A stretch of DNA of 64,000 nt. Origin: Thalassotalea euphylliae (GTDB lineage: Bacteria; Pseudomonadota; Gammaproteobacteria; Enterobacterales; Alteromonadaceae). Shown here piece after piece: positions 27,120-35,855 of this stretch. The translations under genes were made by a program, and so were the position numbers. The stretch lies in assembly GCF_003390335.1 (NCBI RefSeq), contig NZ_QUOU01000001.1, forward strand, positions 4,402,001-4,466,000, written 5' to 3'. Below the pieces are notes generated by a model. It searched no databases. It was not told the origin of the DNA and saw only the letters and a program-made list of their open reading frames with translations. Every line of letters starts with the position of its first letter. The first letter of the stretch is position 1.

Positions 27120-27797
27120 TTACTTTCGCTCGACAGCAGCCAGTTCTGCACGCATCTGTTCAATGACAGTGCGATAATCTGGCTGTGAAAATATTGCCGA
27201 GCCTGCAACGAACATATCGGCACCTGCAGCGGCAATCTCAGCGATATTATCGACTTTTACGCCACCATCAATTTCTAATCGTATATCACGTCCGCTTTCG
27301 ATAATGCGTTGCTTAACCAAACGCAACTTGTCTAATGTCGTCGGGATAAAAGACTGCCCACCAAAACCCGGATTAACAGACATCAACAAGATGACATCTA
27401 ATCGCTCCATAACGTGATCAAGCACGTTCAGTGGCGTTGCGGGGTTCAAAACAAGGCCGGCCTTACAGCCATTGTCTTTGATCAACTGCAAGGTGCGGTC
27501 AACGTGATCGCTGGCTTCTGGATGAAAAGTAATAATATCAGCACCCGCTTTCGCAAAGGCTGGCACTAAACTATCAACGGGTTTCACCATTAAGTGCACA
27601 TCAATTGGTGCAGTGATGCCGTAGTCGCGAAGTGACTGGCAGACCATAGGGCCAAAGGTCAAATTAGGCACGTAATGATTGTCCATCACGTCGAAATGAA
27701 CCACATCAGCACCAGCGCTAAGTACACGGGCGACATCATCACCAAGTCTGGCGAAATCAGCTGAGAGAATAGACGGTGCAATTAAAAATGAAGACAT
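27120..27797 (-). CDS. rpe: Ribulose-phosphate 3-epimerase
   Basis: Interconverts ribulose 5-phosphate and xylulose 5-phosphate in the pentose phosphate pathway. The TIM-barrel motifs are present: APSILSADFARLG at the start, HFDVMDNHYVPNLT, DVHLMV, MSVNPGFGGQ and EIDGGV, with the metal-binding His and Asp residues kept. It has 225 residues, the normal length. AGGG stands before the ATG. In related genomes it follows dam directly; here dam is separated by two plus-strand genes and a repeat, so rpe needs its own promoter. Confidence 0.96.
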   Translation of the reverse strand: MSSFLIAPSILSADFARLGDDVARVLSAGADVVHFDVMDNHYVPNLTFGPMVCQSLRDYGITAPIDVHLMVKPVDSLVPAFAKAGADIITFHPEASDHVDRTLQLIKDNGCKAGLVLNPATPLNVLDHVMERLDVILLMSVNPGFGGQSFIPTTLDKLRLVKQRIIESGRDIRLEIDGGVKVDNIAEIAAAGADMFVAGSAIFSQPDYRTVIEQMRAELAAVERK

Positions 27798-28083
27798 ACT
27801 TTTACCCTAGCAGAAAATCAGCGCTACTTTACCTAATGCGCGTGCATTATTGAAGTGAAAGCCACCACAAACGTATACTTTTCATGCACTCATTTGGACA
27901 CTCTTTCACTAGCGCTGCACTATTTGTGCGCAACAGCGTCAACCAGAATAAATGAAAGGAGATTCACAAAAACACTTAAACCCATGTTTTTAAATGCTTT
28001 AATTCAATTTTCAAGCAATTACTCAAATTAGGCATTTGGTTTGCACTGCTTTCAACAACAATAAAAACATAGAGAGTATACAT

Positions 28084-28743
28084 ATGAAAAAAGTACTAAT
28101 GGGAATGGCGATTGCTTCGAGTTTAGCAACAATGATGTTTGTACCGAATCAAGCACAAGCAGCTGTCGAGGCTAATATTGGTGCCACAAGTAACTACTTG
28201 TGGCGTGGTGTCAGCCAAAGCGCTGATTCAGCATCTGTATCAGGTGGTATTGATTACAGCGATGATAGCGGCTTTTATGCTGGTACTTGGGTTGGCTCGC
28301 TCGGTGACGGCAATGGCGCAGAAACTGATTTTTACTTAGGGTTTGGCGGTGAGTCTGGCGATTTTGGCTACGATGTCGGCTACATCCTGTATCACTACGC
28401 AGACCTGGACGATGGTGATTTTGGCGAAGTTTACTTTAATGGTAGCTATGCAGATTTCAGCTTTGGCGTTGCTTACACAGTAAACAGCCAAGTGGACGAC
28501 GGCTCTTTATTCGACACGGGTGATATCTACTACAGTGTGGGTTACGGTTTTGAAGTCGCGAAGGAATACAGTGTCGGCCTAACCTACGGTTACTATGATT
28601 TCGACGCTGGCAGCGATAGCGACTATGGTCACTTACAAGTCGATATTAGCAAAGGCGACTTTACCTTCAGTGTCTCTAGAGCAGATGAAGATTCTGGTGA
28701 CGACGATACTAAATTCGTTGTTAGCTGGGGCACTACTTTTTAA
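28084..28743 (+). CDS. TorF-family putative outer-membrane porin
   Basis: A 219-residue beta-barrel-like protein of the TIGR02001/TorF group. The signal peptide is cleaved near AQA-AV, and the mature N-terminus ANIGATSNYLWRGVSQS is the family signature. Alternating hydrophobic and polar residues run to the end, which closes with a Phe (WGTTF) as in outer-membrane proteins. It is very acidic (many Asp). I chose the ATG at 28084, preceded by GAGAG, over an upstream alternative. The transported solute is unknown. The gene lies divergent from rpe inside the old dam-rpe junction. Confidence 0.85.
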   Translation: MKKVLMGMAIASSLATMMFVPNQAQAAVEANIGATSNYLWRGVSQSADSASVSGGIDYSDDSGFYAGTWVGSLGDGNGAETDFYLGFGGESGDFGYDVGYILYHYADLDDGDFGEVYFNGSYADFSFGVAYTVNSQVDDGSLFDTGDIYYSVGYGFEVAKEYSVGLTYGYYDFDAGSDSDYGHLQVDISKGDFTFSVSRADEDSGDDDTKFVVSWGTTF

Positions 28744-28770
28744 TCAAAGATAAAGAGTAAGCATCTCTCA

Positions 28771-28798
28771 GGCACCTACAAAAACTCATGTAGGTGCC
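28771..28798 (+). other. Stem-loop after the TorF gene
   Basis: GGCACCTAC at 28771-28779 pairs perfectly with 28790-28798 across a 10-base loop, 28 bases past the stop. No T-run follows, so it is a weak terminator or an RNA-stabilising hairpin. Confidence 0.45.
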
Positions 28799-28903
28799 AA
28801 CCAACTCCCTTAACACTCCCGCCTTCTCAGGGCACTTATTGTCATTTTTTGAGCGCTTCTGCATACTTAACGTCAAACTCATCGCTCAGATGTGAGTGAC
28901 AAG

Positions 28904-29107
28904 ATGGAAAATCGTGAAGATAAATTAACCTGGTGGCAGACCTTAAAAAGTGTTGGCGCTGCATTTTTTGGGGTGCAAAGTAGCACAAATCATCAACAAG
29001 ATTTCAGCAAAGGAAAACCAATTCAGTTCATTCTTGTTGGGCTATTTGCTGTGGTGTTATTTGTTATGGGGCTAGTGTTGGCGGTCGCCTTAATAATGCC
29101 GAGTTAA
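28904..29107 (+). CDS. DUF2970 small membrane protein
   Basis: A 67-residue protein of the DUF2970 family: an N-terminal amphipathic part with LKSVGAAFFGVQS, then DFSKGKP and a single membrane helix (about residues 44-66). Function is unknown. A GTG four codons upstream is also open, but only a weak GAG precedes the ATG, so the start is uncertain by four residues. It follows the TorF gene after about 160 bases on the same strand. Confidence 0.75.
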   Translation: MENREDKLTWWQTLKSVGAAFFGVQSSTNHQQDFSKGKPIQFILVGLFAVVLFVMGLVLAVALIMPS

Positions 29108-29190
29108 GCGCGCCTAGTTCCAAGAAACACTGAGTATGACAGCAAGCGAAGCGCTGGATTAGCTAGCACGAAAAAACAACTAGCGCTATT

Positions 29191-29385
29191 TAACCTCAGG
29201 TTTGGATAAGAAATAGTGAATAATTAATTCAAATATTTGTGTTTATCGTTATCTTCTAGCAAGAGATTTTTGCTGATAGCAAGGCAAATTTGCGCGTCAA
29301 TAGCTAGTCTATTGCAAGTAAATTTAACGCTGGTAGCAGTAAAAATAGCTGCTAGAAGCGCATTAGTTATCCAGAGCTGAGGTTA
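29191..29385. repeat. MITE-like element, family TAACCTCAG, overlapping the dam stop
   Basis: A 195-bp non-coding element bounded by 19-bp inverted termini TAACCTCAGGTTTGGATAA (29191-29209) and its inverted partner (29367-29385), which agree at 17 of 19 positions. Inside are further short inverted repeats (CTAGCAAGAG, TAGCAGTAAAAATAGCTGCTA). No ORF is present. The right terminus provides the TAA stop of dam. No clear target duplication is visible. Confidence 0.75.
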
Positions 29386-30204
29386 TTTGTACAATGCCAT
29401 CAACTCGCCGACTTTCTTGCGATTACTGGCTTTTTGGCTGATCGTTCTCGCAACATTTAATTTGCGGATGCGGTGTGCGTGTTCGTAGATTTTACGCGTC
29501 CAAATGGTGTCGTGATTACTGATCAAGACACTAGAGCCTTTGACTTGTGCGACCGTTTCTTCGGCAGCATTCGCCAAATCAGCTTGCTCATCTAAGCCAA
29601 AGCCATTGCCAGCATAAGACGTAAAACTCGCCGTTTTACTGAGTGGTACATACGGTGGATCGCAATAAATGACATCCCCTTGCTGGGCTCTGGCAAAAGT
29701 ATCCCGATAGTTTTCACACACAAAAGTCGCTCGTTGCGCTTTCTCAGCGAAAAGCTGGAGTTCTTTTTCGGGAAAATAAGGCTTCTTGTACTTGCCAAAA
29801 GGCACGTTGTAACCGCCTGACTTATTGTAGCGACACAAACCATTGTAGCCATGGCGGTTTAAATAAAGGAATAGCAGTGAGCGCTGGTAGATATCGTCAG
29901 TTTCATTAAAGGTTTTGCGCAAGTCATAATAAGCATCGGCCTGATTATTTTGCTCTACAAACAATTTAGCAGCGTCAGTAATATATTGCTCTGGCGTATC
30001 TTTAAGAATTTGATACAGATTAATCAAATCGCGGTTGATATCGTTTAAGATATAGCGTGAAAAATTGCTATTTAAGAAAACAGACCCTGCACCAACAAAA
30101 GGTTCAATTAAGCATTCGCCTTTGGGGAGCATTTTGTTGATGACATCACACAAGGTATATTTGCCACCTGCCCATTTTAAAAATGCTCTATTTTTATTGG
30201 TCAT
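29383..30204 (-). CDS. dam: DNA adenine methyltransferase Dam
   Basis: Methylates adenine in GATC, used in mismatch repair, replication timing and gene control. The SAM site FLKWAGGKYTL is at residues 8-18, the catalytic DPPY at about residue 181, and the C-terminal RKKVGELMALYK matches the end of the family. At 273 residues it is slightly shorter than E. coli Dam (278) and lacks the last few residues. Its stop codon is the first three bases of a miniature repeat, so the tail was probably trimmed by that insertion. It follows damX by 81 bases. Confidence 0.96.
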   Translation of the reverse strand: MTNKNRAFLKWAGGKYTLCDVINKMLPKGECLIEPFVGAGSVFLNSNFSRYILNDINRDLINLYQILKDTPEQYITDAAKLFVEQNNQADAYYDLRKTFNETDDIYQRSLLFLYLNRHGYNGLCRYNKSGGYNVPFGKYKKPYFPEKELQLFAEKAQRATFVCENYRDTFARAQQGDVIYCDPPYVPLSKTASFTSYAGNGFGLDEQADLANAAEETVAQVKGSSVLISNHDTIWTRKIYEHAHRIRKLNVARTISQKASNRKKVGELMALYK

Positions 30205-30285
30205 TCAGCCAACAATTCCACTACTACCATTAAATCGACTGGGGATTGTAGCTCGAATGGCGCTCAAGACCAATGTTTTTTGGGC

Positions 30286-31746
30286 TTAACGGCTCACCGC
30301 CGCCATTTCCTTTTGCACGGTTGCCGTCGACTTGATCCAAATACCAGCTTGCTGCAATGCTTCGTCCAGCGCAGCCATCGCCAACACAGCTTGGTCGCGC
30401 TGTATATAGGTCTTCGAGGTAATGACCAAATAAGGCTGGCTGTTAAGCATACGCGTGTAATACTGGTAATCAGTGAGCTGATAGCGCTGTGCAAATGAGC
30501 GTGCCAATTCACTGGGTTGCTTGCCACTTTTTAACGCTTGCTGTAGCGCTAAGTTCGCAAACTGAATGACAACGCCCTGTTGAGAAACATCAAATTGATG
30601 TGACGATTTTTGAGCTGCGGTTGCTAAACGATTGCGCTCATTGCCATCAGCAAACTCATTGCGCAAGGTGCTCACTTCCCGCTCGCTATGCTCAATATTC
30701 GCTGCGCTCGCCTGAGCTTTTTCCGCTGCCGCGACGCTACCAGAAGGCAAAGCCTGCTGAGTAGGGTGTGATTGAGTAAAACTCGCTTGAGCAGGCTTGT
30801 CATCAACAGCAGCAAGTGCTGTTAATACGTCAACTGGTGCAGCCGCTGGCTCAGGTGCTACGCTTTGTTCTGCTAGAATGGCTTGCAGAATGTCCTGAGG
30901 GCTTGCTGGTACTGCACTTATATCGGCATTGCTATCTGATAAGCTTTTTCCATTCGCCAACACAACAGTATCTGCATCACTCGCGTTTGTTTCGCTAGCC
31001 TCTTTCGTGGGGGTTGAGCGATTTGACTCAGCAGAGGTCGTCGTTGGTTCAGCAAGCTTGCTGAACGACATAGCATCCCGTTGATAGAGAAAATAAAGCG
31101 TCACAAAAGTCAGCGCCAATAACGCAACGAGCGCGATTACCAGCTTGTTAAAAGGGGTTAGCGCAAGAAAGGTAACTTGTGACTTAAAGAGCTCCGCATT
31201 GGCCGACAACAACTGGCCGTTGGCCGCTGAGATCATCGAAAGCTTTTTATTAAACAAGCTGTAGTTGGTTGTGATTAACTTACCTAACGCTGGTTGACCA
31301 AGCAGCACAACCGCAATTTCACGACCAGATTTTTTAGCAAGCTCCGAAAGCAGTGTTAATTCATGGACAATTTGCAGTGATAAGTGGTGTGCCTGTTCAA
31401 TAACAATGGCAATCGGGAGTTGCTGATTAATATAGTGTTCAATAACGCTTTGCGTGAGCGATATTTCGGGGTCAAACGCCTCCCCCGGAAATAGCTGTTC
31501 ATTGATACGAGCGCGAATCTGAACGTCATTGAGTTTGCTAGAGACAGGAACAAGTGCGGCGTTGGTTTGTTCAGAAAGCGAGGCTAAAAAGGTGCCAGCA
31601 ATAGAGCCAAAACCAGATTGCTGGTCATCGAGTACAACAACGGTGTGGCGAGAAAACTTTAAGATGTAGTCAATGCGAGCATTGGTGCTAATTGACATCA
31701 CATTCTTATCCGTTGTTGGGTTGTCACTGGTTGCTAAAGCCATCAT
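30286..31746 (-). CDS. damX: DamX-like SPOR-domain division protein
   Basis: Inner-membrane protein that binds denuded septal peptidoglycan through its SPOR domain. Residues about 25-190 form an AAA-like domain related to ExeA/MshM ATPases, but the phosphate-binding loop reads SGFGSIAGT instead of GxxGxGKT, so nucleotide binding is doubtful. A membrane helix lies at about 203-220, followed by a long Ala/Ser/Thr/Glu linker and a SPOR domain at about 400-480. It lies between aroB and dam, as in enterobacteria. The two ATGs at the start have no good ribosome site, and another ATG at codon 17 has GGATAAG upstream, so the start is uncertain. Confidence 0.82.
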   Translation of the reverse strand: MMALATSDNPTTDKNVMSISTNARIDYILKFSRHTVVVLDDQQSGFGSIAGTFLASLSEQTNAALVPVSSKLNDVQIRARINEQLFPGEAFDPEISLTQSVIEHYINQQLPIAIVIEQAHHLSLQIVHELTLLSELAKKSGREIAVVLLGQPALGKLITTNYSLFNKKLSMISAANGQLLSANAELFKSQVTFLALTPFNKLVIALVALLALTFVTLYFLYQRDAMSFSKLAEPTTTSAESNRSTPTKEASETNASDADTVVLANGKSLSDSNADISAVPASPQDILQAILAEQSVAPEPAAAPVDVLTALAAVDDKPAQASFTQSHPTQQALPSGSVAAAEKAQASAANIEHSEREVSTLRNEFADGNERNRLATAAQKSSHQFDVSQQGVVIQFANLALQQALKSGKQPSELARSFAQRYQLTDYQYYTRMLNSQPYLVITSKTYIQRDQAVLAMAALDEALQQAGIWIKSTATVQKEMAAVSR

Positions 31747-31778
31747 GGAGCCATCCGAACTGAATCACCTCAGTTATT

Positions 31779-32043
31779 ATACCCATGCTGCTTCAAGATG
31801 CTTGACTTCAGCGCTATCACAGGGGCTCAATATCAAGGCGCAGCTTGCAGGAATGGTTACTCCCTTTTAATAAGCTGCAACGCTGAGAGTGAGTTCCTGT
31901 GAAGCGCCCAAAGGGTTGGTTTATAAGCGATTTATGCTGCGTTATTGATTTTGACAAGGGAACGACCATTCTCTGCAATCAATGCCTTACCTAAACCACT
32001 TCTAATTCCAACTGAAACAAGCACTTTGAAATAGCATGGGTAT
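31779..32043. repeat. 265-bp MITE-like element, third copy, empty IS target
   Basis: It fills the aroB-damX spacer, with inverted termini ATACCCATGCTGCTTCAAG (31779 on) and GAAATAGCATGGGTAT (ending 32043). The core shares a long stretch with the two IS-bearing 266-bp elements: CCCAAAGGG (31907-31915), then TTATGCTGCGTTATTGATTT, GACAAGGGAACGACCATTC and CTGCAATCAATGCCTTA. The termini differ, so it is a second subfamily with a shared core. Its right end lies 3 bases from the aroB stop. Confidence 0.8.
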
Positions 32044-32046
32044 CTA

Positions 32047-33114
32047 TTAATCCAAAAGTTGCTTTAGCTCCTCAATCGTCACATCACCCACAACCTCACT
32101 ACGGCCAATGCCAGTTGGGAGGACAAAACGCAGTTGACCAGCGACATTTTTCTTATCTCGCTTCATGTGCTTGAGATAGGCATCTAATCCCATGTCCTCA
32201 GGAGAAGCTGTCGGTAAGTCAAAGTAAGCAATTAACTGCTCAATGCGACGTAGTTCTGACGCTAATAGCAAGCCTCGTTCTACAGAAAGTGAAGAAGCAA
32301 TTACCATACCAGCGGCCACTGCTTCACCGTGTAACCAAACGCCATATCCTTGCTCTGCTTCGATAGCGTGACCAAAGGTATGACCAAGGTTTAGCAAGGC
32401 TCGCTTGCCTGCTTCTTTCTCATCTTCGGCAACAATATCGGCTTTACATTGACAGCAGCGAGCAATCACTTGCTGCAACAATTCAGGGTCTTGCGCTTTG
32501 ATGCCTACTTTGTGCTCTTCTAACCAAGAGAAAAACGCTGCGTCGCCTAAAATACCATATTTAATGACTTCGGCCATACCCGCTGCAAATTCGCGCGGCG
32601 GTAATGTCTGTAACGTTGTTAAATCAATTAGCACGGCATTGGGCTGATAAAAAGCACCGACCATGTTTTTACCTAACGGATGGTTGATCGCGGTTTTTCC
32701 GCCTACTGAAGAATCGACTTGTGATAGCAAAGTCGTCGGTACTTGAATAAAGTCAACACCCCGTTGATAACAAGCTGCCGCAAAGCCGGTAATATCACCA
32801 ATAACACCACCGCCCAGTGCGATGAGTGTCGAGTCACGACCGTGTCCCTGCTCTAAGAGATGACTCATAATACGATCAAAATTTGCAAGGTTCTTTTCTT
32901 GCTCACCATCAGGTAACACTAGGTAGTCGACTTGAAAGTCGCTTAACGCAGACAGCAGTTGCTGGCCGTATAATGGAAACACTATATCGTTAGAAACGAT
33001 ACAAACGCGCTTTGATTTGATGTGTTGAGCAAGTGAACCGCTCTGCTCAAGAAGTCCGGGCGCAATATAAATCGGGTAACTACGCTCACCCAGCTCAACA
33101 CGTAAGGAAGTCAT
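32047..33114 (-). CDS. aroB: 3-Dehydroquinate synthase
   Basis: Second step of the shikimate pathway: DAHP to 3-dehydroquinate, using NAD and a divalent metal. Motifs include the NAD-binding LPDGEQEKN and GGGVIGDITGFAA (about residue 100), the QVPTTLLSQVDSSVGGKTAIN block, and metal ligands in NLGHTFGHAIE. Length 355 residues, normal. It overlaps the last base of aroK in a TAATG junction, so translation is coupled. A miniature repeat follows directly. Confidence 0.97.
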   Translation of the reverse strand: MTSLRVELGERSYPIYIAPGLLEQSGSLAQHIKSKRVCIVSNDIVFPLYGQQLLSALSDFQVDYLVLPDGEQEKNLANFDRIMSHLLEQGHGRDSTLIALGGGVIGDITGFAAACYQRGVDFIQVPTTLLSQVDSSVGGKTAINHPLGKNMVGAFYQPNAVLIDLTTLQTLPPREFAAGMAEVIKYGILGDAAFFSWLEEHKVGIKAQDPELLQQVIARCCQCKADIVAEDEKEAGKRALLNLGHTFGHAIEAEQGYGVWLHGEAVAAGMVIASSLSVERGLLLASELRRIEQLIAYFDLPTASPEDMGLDAYLKHMKRDKKNVAGQLRFVLPTGIGRSEVVGDVTIEELKQLLD

Positions 33115-33632
33115 TAGAAATCTAAACGTTCAACAATTTTGTGGGCAACAACTTTGGCACTTTGATCGTCTGTTTGAACGATAACATCAGCAATCTCTTC
33201 ATACAGAGGGTTGCGTTCAACGGCCAAGTTCTCTAACACAACACGAGGGTCTTCCGATGTTTGAAGTAGTGGACGACGACGATCACGCTGTGTACGTGCA
33301 ACTTGCTTATCAATGGTCGTTTCCAAATAAACCACAATACCACGCGCTGATAAACGATTTCTCACTTGTGAGCTAATCACAGACCCGCCACCAGTCGCTA
33401 ACACAATACCTTGCATTTCAGTAAGGTCATCAATGACAGTTTCTTCTCTTTTACGAAAGCCTTCTTCGCCTTCTAAGTCAAAAACCCAAGAGATGTCAGC
33501 CCCTGTACGACGTTCAATTTCTTGATCTGAATCGAAAAACTCTAAGTGAAGCTTATCTGCTAATTCTCGACCGATAGTGCTTTTACCAGCGCCCATCGGG
33601 CCTACTAGGAAAATATTACGTTTTTCTGCCAT
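33114..33632 (-). CDS. aroK: Shikimate kinase
   Basis: Phosphorylates shikimate at O3 with ATP. The P-loop GPMGAGKSTIGREL is at residues 11-24, with the substrate-binding FFDSDQEIERRTG, the GGGSV loop and the RDRRRPLL lid. Length is 172 residues, equal to AroK. It is the promoter-proximal partner of aroB and lies downstream of pilQ, from which it is separated by 150 bases with a stem-loop. Confidence 0.96.
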   Translation of the reverse strand: MAEKRNIFLVGPMGAGKSTIGRELADKLHLEFFDSDQEIERRTGADISWVFDLEGEEGFRKREETVIDDLTEMQGIVLATGGGSVISSQVRNRLSARGIVVYLETTIDKQVARTQRDRRRPLLQTSEDPRVVLENLAVERNPLYEEIADVIVQTDDQSAKVVAHKIVERLDF

Positions 33633-33734
33633 TAGACTTACTTAATTCTCGTAAAAAATAGTGTGAATAGGTAAGAGGAAACTCCTCTCAAAAATTTCAA
33701 GGGCGTAATTATCGCAATTGTTGGCGGGAGAATG

Positions 33735-33768
33735 CAAGTAAGTGACTAAAAATTACGCCACTTACTTG
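33735..33768. other. Stem-loop between pilQ and aroK
   Basis: CAAGTAAGTG at 33735-33744 pairs perfectly with 33759-33768 across a 14-base loop. No T-run follows on the minus strand, so it is at most a weak terminator after pilQ. Confidence 0.4.
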
Positions 33769-33783
33769 ATTTATTAGGGCTTT

Positions 33784-35844
33784 TTAGAAGTGTTCTGTGA
33801 CAATACGCGGCGTTACGAATATCAACAACTCTTTCTTTTCATTGAAATTATTGGTATTTCTAAACATCCAACCAAAATACGGGATATCACCAAGTACAGG
33901 CACTTTAGATACCGCACTAATAATAGATTGCTGGTAAACACCACCTAATACGATTGTTTCACCATTTTTAACAAGAACCTGCGTACCAATGCGCTGTGTG
34001 TCAATTGCTGGCGCTTGGCCAGCGGTAATATCAGACACGGTATCTTGGGTAACCCCTAAATCTAAGATGATATTGTCGTCAGGTGTTATTTGTGGTGTCA
34101 CCGTCAAACTTAATACCGCTTTCTTGAACTGGGTCGACGTTGCACCACTTGAAGCGGCTTCTTGATACGGAATTTCAACACCTTGCTCAATAAAGGCTTC
34201 TTTTTGGTTTGCCGTGGTAATGCGTGGGCTGGCGATGATTTCGCCTTTGTTTTCTTGCTCTAAAGCACTTAATTCTAAATCTAATATAGTGCCATCTGCT
34301 AAACGCGCAATTTGAAATGCAATACTGCCAGCCGGGTTACCAACAGGTAGATTCACGTTCAAGCGATCAGCAATATCTGGCGTCACGCCGTTACCGGCAG
34401 AGTTGGCACCCGTCAAGCTACCCGCGGTCGAGTATTCGCCATCGGTGTCTGTGACCCCCCAGCGAATGCCTAACTGCTCATTAATGTCATCGGTAACTGT
34501 AACCATACGCGCTTCAATCACCACTTGGCGAACGGGAATGTCTAAGATATCAATCATACGCTTGATATCTTCAATGCTCTTGGCCGTATCGCGAACAAGC
34601 AAGGTATTCGTGCGCTCATCAACTGACACTGTGCCACGCAAAGATAAAATACTGTTTTCTTTATTCTTAATTAAGCCCGCCAGCTCTGATGCTTTAGCAT
34701 AGTTAATTTGCAAGTATTCTGAATAAAGTGGTGCAAGTTCCTCAACTTGTTGTTGTGCTTGCAGGTTCTTGGCTTCGCGCGCCGCTAGTTCATCACTTGG
34801 CGCAACCATCAAGATATTACCCTGCATACGTTTATCTAGACCTTTCACTTTTAAGATAATGTCTAAAGCTTGATCCCAAGGCACACCGTCTAAACGCAGC
34901 GTGATATTACCTGTGACAGTATCGCTGGTAATCAAATTGAACTCGTTATAGTCAGCAATAATTTGCAGCACAGTGCGCACCGAAATGTCTTGGAAGTTAA
35001 GCGCAATGGTACGCCCGCTAAAGTCTTCTTCTGCACCTAAGTAACCCACCGGTTTTTCTTGCTTGCGAACGTTCACTATGAAGACATTTTCTTGCTGATC
35101 GTGCTCAAACGTAAAGTTACCGTCCACTTCAATCGCCAGTTTAGCATTGCGACCTTCGCGGAAAGTCTCTATGCCAGTGACTATGGTGGCGAAATCCGTC
35201 ACATCTAGTTTGTAAAGCATGTCTTCAAAGATTTGCGTGTTGTAGAACTCCACCACGACCTTGCCCAGTTGATCCGAGACGTCAGCAGCAACAACGCTGT
35301 CACCAAGCTCAATAATCACTTGACCTTCGCCTTGGGTTTCACCACGGCGGAAATCAATGGCTTGTACCTTGTTAATGAATTCTTCGCCGGCTGGTGCTAC
35401 CCGCTCTACAACTTCTGCGGCCTTGCCATAGGTTACCGTAATGGCGTATTGGTCACCTTCAATCGCAACATCAAAGACAGAAAGCTTGTCTAAGTTAATC
35501 GTCGCGACCATATCGCCATCAACGCGACTAATGTCAATGGTTTCAACACCTGCGTGGTCAACAATCGTTTCAGCGTAATCATCGTCAAACGTTGGGCTAC
35601 CGAAATTCACTTCAATTGTCGCAGGGTTAACCGAGGTCTTTACGGGAGGTTGCCCGAGAATTTCCTCTGAGAACGAAAATACAACTTCGATTTGATCATT
35701 GTGAATGGTGTTGTATGCAATACCTATCAAGTCTGACGCGTGAGTAGCCGTCGAACAGAGGAGGTAAAAGCACATAGCAATAACAATTTTTATCCGCTGA
35801 GCAACGGCAAAAACCTTATTAATTATTGTTGTATTAAATAGCAT
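33784..35844 (-). CDS. pilQ: Type IV pilus secretin PilQ
   Basis: Outer-membrane secretin through which the type IV pilus passes. After a signal peptide (cleavage near THA-SD) there are AMIN domains (about residues 35-260), an STN/secretin N0 domain (ISVRTVLQIIADYNEFNLI), an N1 domain and the secretin pore with VPVLGDIPYFGWMFR and the final KKELLIFVTPRIV. Its 686 residues fit the family. I chose the ATG at 35844, with AAAGGAAG well placed, over a GTG one codon earlier. It ends the pilMNOPQ operon. Confidence 0.95.
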   Translation of the reverse strand: MLFNTTIINKVFAVAQRIKIVIAMCFYLLCSTATHASDLIGIAYNTIHNDQIEVVFSFSEEILGQPPVKTSVNPATIEVNFGSPTFDDDYAETIVDHAGVETIDISRVDGDMVATINLDKLSVFDVAIEGDQYAITVTYGKAAEVVERVAPAGEEFINKVQAIDFRRGETQGEGQVIIELGDSVVAADVSDQLGKVVVEFYNTQIFEDMLYKLDVTDFATIVTGIETFREGRNAKLAIEVDGNFTFEHDQQENVFIVNVRKQEKPVGYLGAEEDFSGRTIALNFQDISVRTVLQIIADYNEFNLITSDTVTGNITLRLDGVPWDQALDIILKVKGLDKRMQGNILMVAPSDELAAREAKNLQAQQQVEELAPLYSEYLQINYAKASELAGLIKNKENSILSLRGTVSVDERTNTLLVRDTAKSIEDIKRMIDILDIPVRQVVIEARMVTVTDDINEQLGIRWGVTDTDGEYSTAGSLTGANSAGNGVTPDIADRLNVNLPVGNPAGSIAFQIARLADGTILDLELSALEQENKGEIIASPRITTANQKEAFIEQGVEIPYQEAASSGATSTQFKKAVLSLTVTPQITPDDNIILDLGVTQDTVSDITAGQAPAIDTQRIGTQVLVKNGETIVLGGVYQQSIISAVSKVPVLGDIPYFGWMFRNTNNFNEKKELLIFVTPRIVTEHF

Positions 35845-35855
35845 CACTACTTCCT

